DNA of 64,000 nucleotides from Pseudomonadales bacterium (lineage in GTDB: Bacteria > Pseudomonadota > Gammaproteobacteria > Pseudomonadales > Azotimanducaceae), in assembly GCA_022822135.1 (NCBI GenBank), contig JAJECH010000025.1, positions 124,001 to 188,000 of the forward strand, in the 5' to 3' direction. The position numbers and the translations under genes are program-made. Under the pieces are notes generated by a model. That model was not told the origin of the DNA, did not search any database, and was given only the letters and a program-made list of their open reading frames with translations. Shown piece by piece: positions 37,469 through 46,397 of this stretch. Each line of letters opens with the position of its first letter. Position 1 is the first letter of the stretch.

Positions 37469-39859
37469 GTGACGCCAACACATTTTGAGTCGACCTGTGT
37501 GCGAACCCGTCGCAATCAACTACGTACATATTTGGTTGTGCACTCGGTGACTTCTCTCCTCTCTAAAGGGCGAGGTTTTACGCCGCCTTGGAGAAGTAAG
37601 TTATCCATCGTCGCAGTCTGGACAATTAGCTTTTTAGCCTCGACGATTCACGGTAAGCCGGAACTGTTCCCAAATGCGATCAAATTTGGCGCTAACGACT
37701 GCAGCTTTTGCCATCAAACGGTTGTCGGAGGAACTGCCCTCAACGAGCGTGGCGTCTGGTTAATCGATGAGCGTGCACGACGTAGCGCCCTTGAAATCGA
37801 CGTCAATTGGCTAAGCGATCGGGGCGAGAAAACAGATTCGACTCGAACAGTCGAAGTTTCCAACGAATCCGCAGCGATGGTCGCGTCGCCATCGGATACC
37901 GCTCTATCGACATCGTCGACGGCGCGGCTGCCACTGGACTATTCAACCAATTGGGGTGAATGGCCTTCCTACAACGGCAATTTACAAGCTCAGAAGTACA
38001 GCCCACTGCCTTACATCGATCAAGAGTCCATTAACGATCTCGAACTCGCATGGGTTTGGGAGGCTCAGATCGACAGTGGCCCAAGCGGTGATCGAAGGAA
38101 CCGTCGACGAGGTTGGGGTGGACAACCGTTTAAAGCAACGCCTCTCATGGTTGACGGCAGAGTTTTTGTGCGAACACGACTCTCGACGGTTGTTGCTATC
38201 GATGCCGCGTCTGGCGTCCAGCTGTGGGAATTCGATCCTGAAACTCGACTAAGAGCGCGACCCGCGATGTTTGGCTGGACAACTCGAGGTTTGGCATACC
38301 ACAAGCTAGAGGAGTGCACGGGTGAAACAGAATGTGAACGCGTCATCCTCCTAACAAGCGATGGCTGGATGTACGCGCTCGAACCGAGCAGCGGTGAGAT
38401 TATCGAATCGTTTGGGGACGATGGAGTTGTTGACCTCACCCAAGGTCTAAGACGTCCTCTCGAACGTTCGCAAGTTTCCTGGAGCCACCCGCCATTGGTA
38501 TGTCAGGACACGGTCGTAGTGGGTTCGCAGACGAACGATATGTCTCAGTTCCAATTTCGTGGTCCCGATTGGCAACAGAACCTACCCGTTGGCGATGTTC
38601 GAGGATTCGATCCCCTCACAGGCAAGCAAACGTGGGTTTTTAAAACGATCCCCCAAGAAGGCGAAGTCGGTGTCGAAACCTGGGAGAATGAGTCGTGGCG
38701 ATGGATGGGTAATACCAACGTTTGGTCAACTTTCAGTTGCGACCCTGAGCTAGGTCACGTGTATCTCCCGGTGACTGCGCCAACAAATCACATGTATGGT
38801 GGCGATAGACCGGGTGACAATCTCTTTGGCACATCCATAGTAGCAGTCAACATTGACGACGGTACGCGCGTCTGGCACTACCAAGTAACTCATCACGATA
38901 TCTGGGACTACGACTTACCGGCACCACCAGTCGTCGCAGACATCGTCGTAGATGACGTTCCTCGAAAAGTCGTTGCCCAAGTCACGAAAGTTGGTTTTCT
39001 GTTTGTGCTAGACCGTCTTACCGGTGAGCCTATCTGGCCCATCGAAGAATTACCGGTCCCGAAAAGCAACTTGAAAGGCGAAGTCGCTTCACCTACGCAA
39101 CCTCACCCAACAAAGCCGCCACCGTTCGAACTACAGGGTATTACGGTCGAGGATCTTAACGACCTTACGCCAGAACTACGGCGTCGTTCGGAGGAACTTA
39201 TTGAGAATCTTGATCACGGTCCGCTATATACGCCTGTTTCGTTGCGCGGTACTGTACTCTCACCTGGTATCGGTGGTGGTGCGAACTGGCCCGGCGCTGC
39301 ATTTGACCCAATCGATCGCCGTTTATATGTATCGTCACGTCGCGCACTCATGGTCGCCCGGAATATTCCTCTCCCTCAAGGTACCCCTGGGTGGGGAATA
39401 CCCTACCGCGAATCGTGGCAATCTTTGTCCATTGAGGGACTACCACCTGTAAAACCACCATGGTCGAACATTACTGCGTACGATCTAGACCTAGGTGAGA
39501 TTTCGTGGCAGGTAGCAAACGGGGTTGGCCCTCGGGGACATCGACTGCTAGAGACCGTAAAGGAAAAACTACCTGATTTAGGGGCATTGAACGCAAATCC
39601 GGGAATCCTAGTTTTGCCCGAGCTCCTAATCATGGGACACGGTGGAAACCCTTCGACGCTAAAAGCGCTCGACAAACGCACGGGCCAAGAAATCTGGTCA
39701 ACTGAACTAATCGGCGCGTTCGATTCACCTGCGCCAATCACCTATCTCGTCGGCAATCAGCAATTCATCGCGATCGCCACGGGACATGGATTTGAACCTG
39801 CCAGAATATCTGCATTTCGCCTCATAGTAGACGAAACAGAAATCAGTAACTCAAACTAA
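37469..39859 (+). CDS. PQQ-dependent dehydrogenase-like quinoprotein with N-terminal haem c motif
   Basis: 796 aa. Signal-like segment at about 41-61 (WRSKLSIVAVWTISFLAST), then a CSFCH haem c motif (78-82), then an eight-bladed propeller of PQQ dehydrogenases: SPLPYIDQESINDLELAW, VAIDAASGVQLWEFDPET, GDRPGDNLFGTSIVAVN, HHDIWDYDLPAPPV and GGGANWPGAAFDP. Likely periplasmic oxidation of an alcohol or sugar, with electrons passing to the attached haem. Usual quinohaemoproteins carry cytochrome c at the C-terminus, so the N-terminal single motif is less usual. The true start may be later than 37469. Substrate unknown. Confidence 0.82.
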   Translation: MTPTHFESTCVRTRRNQLRTYLVVHSVTSLLSKGRGFTPPWRSKLSIVAVWTISFLASTIHGKPELFPNAIKFGANDCSFCHQTVVGGTALNERGVWLIDERARRSALEIDVNWLSDRGEKTDSTRTVEVSNESAAMVASPSDTALSTSSTARLPLDYSTNWGEWPSYNGNLQAQKYSPLPYIDQESINDLELAWVWEAQIDSGPSGDRRNRRRGWGGQPFKATPLMVDGRVFVRTRLSTVVAIDAASGVQLWEFDPETRLRARPAMFGWTTRGLAYHKLEECTGETECERVILLTSDGWMYALEPSSGEIIESFGDDGVVDLTQGLRRPLERSQVSWSHPPLVCQDTVVVGSQTNDMSQFQFRGPDWQQNLPVGDVRGFDPLTGKQTWVFKTIPQEGEVGVETWENESWRWMGNTNVWSTFSCDPELGHVYLPVTAPTNHMYGGDRPGDNLFGTSIVAVNIDDGTRVWHYQVTHHDIWDYDLPAPPVVADIVVDDVPRKVVAQVTKVGFLFVLDRLTGEPIWPIEELPVPKSNLKGEVASPTQPHPTKPPPFELQGITVEDLNDLTPELRRRSEELIENLDHGPLYTPVSLRGTVLSPGIGGGANWPGAAFDPIDRRLYVSSRRALMVARNIPLPQGTPGWGIPYRESWQSLSIEGLPPVKPPWSNITAYDLDLGEISWQVANGVGPRGHRLLETVKEKLPDLGALNANPGILVLPELLIMGHGGNPSTLKALDKRTGQEIWSTELIGAFDSPAPITYLVGNQQFIAIATGHGFEPARISAFRLIVDETEISNSN

Positions 39860-39888
39860 TTCAGAGAGTGCTTCGTTTCTGCGGAGTA

Positions 39889-40293
39889 CTACTTTCGTTT
39901 CTTTACGTATAACACAAGTTCGTGGTCAACGAGATCGACCTCGTGGTTATCTGCAATTTCTCGTTGAATTTCCTCGATACGCTCATTGACGAACTCGGTC
40001 ACTTCACCCGTATCAATGTCAACCATATGATCGTGATGTTCGCCTTCTGCAAGTTCGTAAACCGCATGCCCATCGTCTGCGAAATTGTGGCGTCTTACGA
40101 TCTTGGCATCTTCAAACTGCATGAGGACTCGATATACCGTCGCATGGCCGATTGATTCGTCGAGAGCCAGCAACTTCTTGTAAATATCTTCGGCGGAAAG
40201 ATGGTGTGGTTCAGCTTCCTCAAGGACTTGCAGCACCCTCAATCGGGGCAACGTAACACGTAGCCCGGCTTTTCGAATATCTCTTTGACTCAT
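39889..40293 (-). CDS. fur: Ferric uptake regulator Fur
   Basis: 134 aa from the ATG at 40293 (MSQRDIRKAGLR; the 40308 start adds five residues). Winged helix with LRVTLPRLRVLQVLE, HLSAEDIYKKLL, SIGHATVYRVLMQFEDA and the metal site AEGEHHDHMV. The CxxC pairs that bind structural zinc in E. coli Fur are absent (HHDHMVDIDTGEV), as in some other gammaproteobacterial Fur proteins. Divergent from the RiPP cluster; its 297-bp upstream gap could allow iron control, but no Fur box was identified. Confidence 0.92.
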   Translation of the reverse strand: MSQRDIRKAGLRVTLPRLRVLQVLEEAEPHHLSAEDIYKKLLALDESIGHATVYRVLMQFEDAKIVRRHNFADDGHAVYELAEGEHHDHMVDIDTGEVTEFVNERIEEIQREIADNHEVDLVDHELVLYVKKRK

Positions 40294-40590
40294 CGCACAT
40301 CGTCTCAAATCTAAATTAAGTGTAGCACGTTCAACTCACAACTAGACGAATACTTTTGTTGTCCACTTCGTATCGTCTCTTCGCGAATCTGTTTTAGCTT
40401 CGACAATGAGCGCGAAATGGCAAGTTTTTCTACGATGCCACTAAACGACCGAAGAGGGACAGGGCATTTGAACTTACGAATATAACTATACAAATATATA
40501 TTTTCTCTGACTTTTGCTTTATTTACGACTAGATTCAATTTTCCGTTTCCTTATCCTTTTAATCCCTAATTGGGTTAATCTGCCGATGTC
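40294..40590. other. Divergent AT-rich region fur / RiPP cluster
   Basis: 297 bp, very AT-rich around 40480-40560. An ORF on the minus strand (40311-40538) has no family resemblance and is not called. It probably holds promoters for fur and for the exporter operon. Confidence 0.55.
40559..40578. promoter_or_regulatory. Imperfect palindrome before the RiPP exporter operon
   Basis: TTAATCCC and GGGTTAA arms around a 5-nt centre, 12 bp before the GTG of the first cluster gene. The symmetry suits a dimeric repressor site, but only one copy is seen and chance is possible in AT-rich DNA. Confidence 0.3.
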
Positions 40591-41157
40591 GTGTTCGAAA
40601 ATCCGTTCGATTCATTCCATAACGCTGTTGCTGAAGCGAAAGAGGAGCGAGAGCAGCTCGACAGACTGCTGACGATATCCACTCCTCGAGAACGGTCTCT
40701 CGTCGTCCTCATCAGCATAACGATCGTTGCCTTCGCAGCATGGCTCTTCTTCGGGCAGATTACGCACACTTTTGCAGTAGATGGCACGCTTACGATTCCT
40801 GAAGGAACCTCTCAAACGTCGAATGAAACGACTCAATTAGAGGTACTTGTACAAAGCGGATGGATCACGAACAAAGACACGTCGCAGATTTCTGTAGATC
40901 TTCCGGCCACGATCGAAATCAGCTTGTCAGATGGAGATAGCGCTGTGATTAGCGGCAAGGTCGCTTCGATTAATGCAGTGCATGTTATGGGAGAGTCGGA
41001 GTCATCACAAACACCAATCGCCTTATCCCTATACAAGATCGGTTTAGCGTTGAGCGCAGAAATTGATCTATCTGCTTTAAGTGACAGAAACTGCCGCGTA
41101 GTTTTCCTTGTAGGTACGAGGACCCCGATATCTCTCTTCGGAATGAGACGGTCCTAA
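40591..41157 (+). CDS. Shortened HlyD-like NHLM export adaptor
   Basis: 188 aa from GTG. Residues 1-35 are cytoplasmic and charged, with RLLTISTPRERSLVVLISIT leading into one membrane helix (about 37-56), like the start of NHLM-system HlyD proteins. The C-terminal part (VQSGWITNKDTSQISVDLPA, IGLALSAEID) resembles the distal barrel part of such adaptors. Full-length family members are around twice as long; the coiled-coil hairpin and lipoyl halves are missing or reduced. It is 1 bp from the C39 exporter, so it most likely acts with it. Identification rests mainly on layout and the N-terminus. Confidence 0.7.
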   Translation: MFENPFDSFHNAVAEAKEEREQLDRLLTISTPRERSLVVLISITIVAFAAWLFFGQITHTFAVDGTLTIPEGTSQTSNETTQLEVLVQSGWITNKDTSQISVDLPATIEISLSDGDSAVISGKVASINAVHVMGESESSQTPIALSLYKIGLALSAEIDLSALSDRNCRVVFLVGTRTPISLFGMRRS

Positions 41158-41158
41158 G

Positions 41159-43369
41159 ATGGCACCCCGCACCTCTAACGGGGGCAGCGAAAAACCCGTA
41201 TCTAGGCGCGTAAAGCACAAGATCTCGACACCAATTTTGTTGCAGATGCATGCGACCGAATGCGGCGCAGCGTGCCTAGGCACGGTCCTAGGGTTCTTCG
41301 GTCTCTGGGTACCTCTCACCGAATTGCGAGAAAAATGCGAGGTGAGTCGGGATGGGAGTAGCGCCGCAAGCATTTTGCGCGCTGCAAGGCACTATGGGCT
41401 AGAGTGTGGTGGACTAAGCCTACGCGCCGAGTCCCTAAAGCTACTTCAGCTGCCATTGATTTTGTTTTGGCAATTTAGCCATTTCGTCGTGCTTGAAGGC
41501 TACGATGAACATTACTTCTATATCAACGATCCGGCCACCGGTCGCAGGAGAGTGACCATAGAGGAATTCAATAAGGCATACAGCAGTATCGCTCTCCGTC
41601 TAAGTCCTGGCGCTGATTTCAAACCCGGTGGCGAGCGACCGAGTTTGCTGGGTCAACTGAAAACGCTGCTTACCGGTTCGTGGCGCGTCCTGATTGGAGT
41701 AATCGCTTGTGGGTTGATGCTGTCGCTACTAGCGCTAGTAGTGCCAACGTCTCTGAGTTTCTTTGTAGATAGTGTTCTCGACAATCGAGGCACCGGAATC
41801 GGATTGGTAGGCGTTCTATTAGGTGCGGGTACGCTAGTCTATATCTTGGCTCTACTCAAACATAGGTTCCTAAAACGACTCGCGGTAAGGATTTCCGTGA
41901 TTGGCTACGATCGGGGATTCTCTCGAATGCTACGTCTACCGGTCGAGTTCTTCTACCATCGGCTGGTAGGTGACCTCACAGATCGAGTATCGTCAATCGA
42001 CCGAATCGCGAAGAACCTCACTGAGCGATTTCTTGTACTCATCATTGATTTGACGATGAGTCTTGTCTTACTAATCGCCATGTTCCTCTACGACTATACC
42101 CTCACGCTCATTGTGCTTTTATTAGCCGTCCTGCATGCGGTGCTCGCACATTTTCTTAGTAAGGTTCGAGCGGTTCGAACACAGGCAATGAGACGCGAAC
42201 AAGGTCTCTTAATCGGAGTCGGCATGCAAATGTTGAGTCATGCCGACAACCTGCGTATGACAGGATCCGATGACCGGTTTTACTCTCGCTGGAGCGGTCA
42301 ACAAGCTCGCGAGTTGCAGACTCGACAGCTTTATTCGGAACTCGTCTCGATCAATACAGCCATCCCGGGGCTGATCGCGATGCTACGCGCTGCAATCGTT
42401 CTCGGTATCGGAGCAAGTCTGGTCATAGCGGGTCATATGACCTTGGGAACGCTCGTCGGGTTCTATATATTGGCAGAGATGTTTCTAACTCCGATCGGCA
42501 GATTTCTTGAGTTCGCCGATGAACGTCAAACCCTCGAAACCGATTTACAGCGTCTCGACGACATATCCAAAACGCCTGAAGATCCTGTTTTTAGTCGTCG
42601 CAGTCCTGGTTCTGAGTCAATTCCGACTCTCAACGGTCGCTTACAGCTAACCGGTCACCTTGAACTTCGAGACGTCACTTTCGGATATAACCGGAATCGT
42701 CCGCCACTCATAAGCAACTTCAACCTGACCGTCAAACCGGGTCAACGGGTCGCGGTGGTCGGTCCGAGTGGCTCGGGTAAATCGACGTTGGCACGTTTGG
42801 TATCTGGAATGTACCAACCTTGGTCGGGGCAGATTCTCTTTGATGGTTACTTGCGAGACGAAGTTCCAGAAGATGTGCTGCGTCGCTCCATATCGATGGT
42901 AGATCAAGAGGTAGTTCTCTTCTCTGCTTCGCTTCGCGACAACATCACGCTTTGGAATCCAGCAGTACCGGATGAGGCAATTTTCGCGGCGACTCGAGAT
43001 GCGTGCATACACGACGAAATCTTGGTAAGACATGACGGGTATGCGACGCTAGTCGAAGAAGGGGGCGCAAATTTCAGCGGCGGTCAAAGACAACGATTAG
43101 AAATCGCTCGCGCATTGGTCGGTAATCCAACACTCATCATCTTGGACGAAGCAACTAGCGCTTTGGATGCCGCTACAGAGGAAGAGGTCGACGAGGCATT
43201 ACGTCGGCGAGGGGTTAGCTGTCTGATCGTAGCGCATCGCCTAAGCACAGTGCGCGATTGCGATGAGATCATCGTACTCGACAAAGGTGTTGAGGTCCAA
43301 CGAGGTTCGCATGACGAGTTGATAGCGGACGAGACCGGCACTTACTACAAGCTAGTCAGGTCGGGGTGA
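41159..43369 (+). CDS. NHLM-type bacteriocin exporter 1: C39 peptidase-ABC transporter
   Basis: 736 aa. N-terminal C39 peptidase: nucleophile Cys35 in TECGAACLGTVLGFFG, His108 in SHFVVLEGY and Asp124 in INDPATG. Then a six-helix ABC membrane domain (about 165-450) and an ATPase with [26 protein letters not shown] and LIILDEATSALD. Such PCAT proteins cut leaders after a double-Gly-like site and export the core. The matching site here is the Ala-Gly of the LCCCW precursor. Overlaps the next gene by 4 bp (ATGA form). Confidence 0.95.
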   Translation: MAPRTSNGGSEKPVSRRVKHKISTPILLQMHATECGAACLGTVLGFFGLWVPLTELREKCEVSRDGSSAASILRAARHYGLECGGLSLRAESLKLLQLPLILFWQFSHFVVLEGYDEHYFYINDPATGRRRVTIEEFNKAYSSIALRLSPGADFKPGGERPSLLGQLKTLLTGSWRVLIGVIACGLMLSLLALVVPTSLSFFVDSVLDNRGTGIGLVGVLLGAGTLVYILALLKHRFLKRLAVRISVIGYDRGFSRMLRLPVEFFYHRLVGDLTDRVSSIDRIAKNLTERFLVLIIDLTMSLVLLIAMFLYDYTLTLIVLLLAVLHAVLAHFLSKVRAVRTQAMRREQGLLIGVGMQMLSHADNLRMTGSDDRFYSRWSGQQARELQTRQLYSELVSINTAIPGLIAMLRAAIVLGIGASLVIAGHMTLGTLVGFYILAEMFLTPIGRFLEFADERQTLETDLQRLDDISKTPEDPVFSRRSPGSESIPTLNGRLQLTGHLELRDVTFGYNRNRPPLISNFNLTVKPGQRVAVVGPSGSGKSTLARLVSGMYQPWSGQILFDGYLRDEVPEDVLRRSISMVDQEVVLFSASLRDNITLWNPAVPDEAIFAATRDACIHDEILVRHDGYATLVEEGGANFSGGQRQRLEIARALVGNPTLIILDEATSALDAATEEEVDEALRRRGVSCLIVAHRLSTVRDCDEIIVLDKGVEVQRGSHDELIADETGTYYKLVRSG

Positions 43370-46305
43370 TGTCGAGTTCCCAATCGCAATTTGCTTCGAT
43401 CGCTGACCTCGCAGCTCGGCTCGGAGAGCCGACCCCATGCGCAGGTAACTTACCGGTTGAACTCGATGATCCAGACAGTGTCTGGTATATCGATAGCGGT
43501 TCTGTCAATCTCTTCCTCGTCGAGTTTGAAAACGGATCAGAGCGCGCAGCGCCGCAGCATCTGCTGACTCGCGAAGCAGGCGCGATATTGCCCGGAGTCA
43601 CGCCTGACGTTCAAGATGAAGATACCACGCTTAGCATCGTCGCGAAGGGTTCCCCAGGTACGCTCCTTCAGCGAATTCCGACATCCTCGTTGACAGAAAT
43701 GCGTCCATCAGAAGTGGCGGAACAGATTGACTCGTGGGTGCTTGAGATCACCCATAAACTCTCTCGATATGTAAGTCGCCAACCTCGACCGACGGCACTT
43801 GCCGCGCCTGGTCAAACACGATCCTATGAACCATGCATACTCTCGGTTCGCCGCGGCGTCGTATGGGTTTCGCAACCTCCACGTGGCGCCAGTCTGTTCA
43901 TGGATGTGATCGATCCAATAGAGCACCCACCGACTAAAGAATGCAGTGACGCCGCAATTCCGTTAACGCATGCAAGCTGGCTCTCACTATTAGATGAAAT
44001 AACTTTTACGGAGGTTTCAACTGAAGCATTGGTAGAGCAGGAGCGACTCCTGCCGTCCCTCGATGCTTTTCACACAATCGCTTTCGCACTTGAGCGTCTA
44101 AATCGTCAGCTAGCCGTAGTCGACGATGCCAACCTCGAACGAGCGCGTACCACCAGTCGCCGCACCGCGGAAAAAGCCGCTAGGCAACGGCTCTTCAACA
44201 TTTATGACCTGCCCATTGATCGGGACTCAAGCGTCGAGGACCGAGCTCTGGGAGATGCCCTCGAGCTTGTAGGAGAACATCAAGGAATCAAATTCAATAT
44301 TCCGACGCGATCCGGTTCAACAGATTCTCCGGTCGGTCTCGTTGACGTTCTTGATGCGTCAGGTGTACGAGCAAGACGTGTGAAACTAAAAACTGAGGAC
44401 AATTGGTGGCGTGGCGATAGCAACGCCATGCTAGCGTTCCGTCGTGAAGATAGCCGACCTGTTGCGTTGCTACCAAGTACGTTCGGTCGCTATCGGCAAG
44501 TCGATCCCGTGAACAAGCGCAGTGTTCGAATGAATGCTAGTCGAGCCGTCGAACTCCTGGACGAAGCGTGGTTGTTTTATCCACCGTTGCCTTCTGGTAA
44601 CGTTGAATCATCCGATCTCTTGAAAATCGCGTTCCACGGATCGTCGGCAGACTTACTTAGGCTGGTTCTTGCAGGACTACCTGGCGGTCTGATTAAGCTA
44701 CTACCTGCACTCGCTCTAGGCTTCGCGACCAATCACATCATCACGGGTGGCGCGGTCGGCGTCCTATATGTACTAGCTGTATCCCTTGGTGGATTTGGAC
44801 TTCTGGCTGCGCTTTTGCACGTGTATCAAAACACGGCGATGATGAGACTAGAAGGACGTTCAGCATCGCGCCTTGAAGCTGCCTTTTGGGACCGCCTCAT
44901 GCGTTTGCCTCCGAGTGTTCTGCACCGGCATCCATCCGGTGACTTGGCAATGTCGGGCATGACATTCCAGAACCTACGCGACGGGATGCAAGGTGTGGTC
45001 GCGGACAGTTTGCTATCCATCATTTTCTTGCTACCTGTATTCGCGGTAGTCTTTTTCTACGACAAGACTCTCGGCTTAGTTACGTTGAGCTTTAGCCTTG
45101 CCAGTGTAGGGGTCACATTCGTGCTTGGGTTACGTCAGATTGCACCCTACGGTCGCATGATTAGCGCAGTGCGGCGTGTATCCGGCAGATTGTTTCAGAT
45201 CATAAGCGGCATCAGCAAACTTCGAGTAGAGAATGCGGAAGGTTCAGCATTCGATATCTGGGCACGCGATTACCGCGAGCAAAAACGTGCCGAACTCGAA
45301 CTAAGTTTGCTCGAAGGGCACGCCCGTGCGTTCGGAACAGCGCTGCCGTTTTTTTCTGCTGGCGTCATACTCTACGCCGTCTTAACGCAAGGAGACCGAA
45401 CCGTCCCGATCGGCGACTTTCTGGTCGTGTATACCGTCTTTCTTACGTTTCAACATGCGATTACCCGACTTGGAGAATCGTTCGGATCCGTTGCTGGAAT
45501 GCTCCCTGCCTTTCGGCAAATGCGGCCGCTCCTCAGTGCAATTCCCGATTCGGAATCCGAAGGTGATTCAGTCGAATACTTAAGCGGCGATATCCTGTTT
45601 GACCACGTATCGTTTCGATACGATCCAGAAGGTCCATTGGTCCTAGAGAACGTGAGCATTCAAGCACACCCAGGAGAATTCGTCGCGATCGCGGGGGAAT
45701 CTGGTGCTGGGAAAAGCACGTTGTTCCGCCTCGCATTGGGACTCGACCGTCCAACAGCTGGCGCTGTGTACTACGACGGGCGCGATTTAAGACACCTGAA
45801 TCTGAAACAGCTGCGCAGGAAAATAGGCGCTGTACCTCAATCGGTCGGACTGCATCCTCAAGATCTGTGGGACAACCTCGTCAGTCATCATCAGGACGCT
45901 AACACTGATGAAGTGTGGCGAGCGGCTCGAATTGCAGAAATTGAAGACGAGATCAAGAACATGCCGATGGGCATGATGACGATGGTTGGAACGAGTGGGG
46001 CTGTGTTATCAGGAGGGGAAAGTCAACGGATCACAATCGCACGCTCCGTCATGGGCAGCCCCAAGATCATGCTCTTCGACGAAGCAACGAATTGGCTCGA
46101 CAACGAAAATCAAGCCGAGGTCATGCGGAATCTGACGACGTTAACATCGACTAGACTCGTTATCGCTCATCGCCTGTCTACTTTGGAACAAGCAGATCGT
46201 ATCTACGTGCTGCAGGGCGGAAAGGTCGTACAAAGCGGTTCATTCAACTCACTTCTGGAGGTTGATGGCGTTTTTAAAGATCTGGTAAGACGCCAGTTAG
46301 CATAG
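43366..46305 (+). CDS. NHLM-type bacteriocin exporter 2: ABC transporter with long N-terminal domain
   Basis: 979 aa. About 400 N-terminal residues form a poorly conserved regulatory region (cyclic-nucleotide-binding-like in the family, not clearly readable here), then a membrane domain (about 420-690) and an ATPase with AGESGAGKSTLFRL, LSGGESQRITIARSV and IMLFDEATNWLD. No C39 peptidase. This is the standard second ABC protein of NHLM systems and probably forms a heterodimer with the upstream exporter. The D-loop reads NWLD rather than SALD, as in this family. Confidence 0.93.
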   Translation: MMSSSQSQFASIADLAARLGEPTPCAGNLPVELDDPDSVWYIDSGSVNLFLVEFENGSERAAPQHLLTREAGAILPGVTPDVQDEDTTLSIVAKGSPGTLLQRIPTSSLTEMRPSEVAEQIDSWVLEITHKLSRYVSRQPRPTALAAPGQTRSYEPCILSVRRGVVWVSQPPRGASLFMDVIDPIEHPPTKECSDAAIPLTHASWLSLLDEITFTEVSTEALVEQERLLPSLDAFHTIAFALERLNRQLAVVDDANLERARTTSRRTAEKAARQRLFNIYDLPIDRDSSVEDRALGDALELVGEHQGIKFNIPTRSGSTDSPVGLVDVLDASGVRARRVKLKTEDNWWRGDSNAMLAFRREDSRPVALLPSTFGRYRQVDPVNKRSVRMNASRAVELLDEAWLFYPPLPSGNVESSDLLKIAFHGSSADLLRLVLAGLPGGLIKLLPALALGFATNHIITGGAVGVLYVLAVSLGGFGLLAALLHVYQNTAMMRLEGRSASRLEAAFWDRLMRLPPSVLHRHPSGDLAMSGMTFQNLRDGMQGVVADSLLSIIFLLPVFAVVFFYDKTLGLVTLSFSLASVGVTFVLGLRQIAPYGRMISAVRRVSGRLFQIISGISKLRVENAEGSAFDIWARDYREQKRAELELSLLEGHARAFGTALPFFSAGVILYAVLTQGDRTVPIGDFLVVYTVFLTFQHAITRLGESFGSVAGMLPAFRQMRPLLSAIPDSESEGDSVEYLSGDILFDHVSFRYDPEGPLVLENVSIQAHPGEFVAIAGESGAGKSTLFRLALGLDRPTAGAVYYDGRDLRHLNLKQLRRKIGAVPQSVGLHPQDLWDNLVSHHQDANTDEVWRAARIAEIEDEIKNMPMGMMTMVGTSGAVLSGGESQRITIARSVMGSPKIMLFDEATNWLDNENQAEVMRNLTTLTSTRLVIAHRLSTLEQADRIYVLQGGKVVQSGSFNSLLEVDGVFKDLVRRQLA

Positions 46306-46397
46306 ACCAAGCACCTGTACCCCTCGCGCGACATCGATCACATCAATTGAGAAGCTAGCCGCCAATCTCGGAGTTCATCTGTAACTAGAAATACCAA

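Noticed and set aside
40311-40538. Minus-strand ORF upstream of fur
   Set aside because: No domain, lies in AT-rich promoter DNA between divergent genes.
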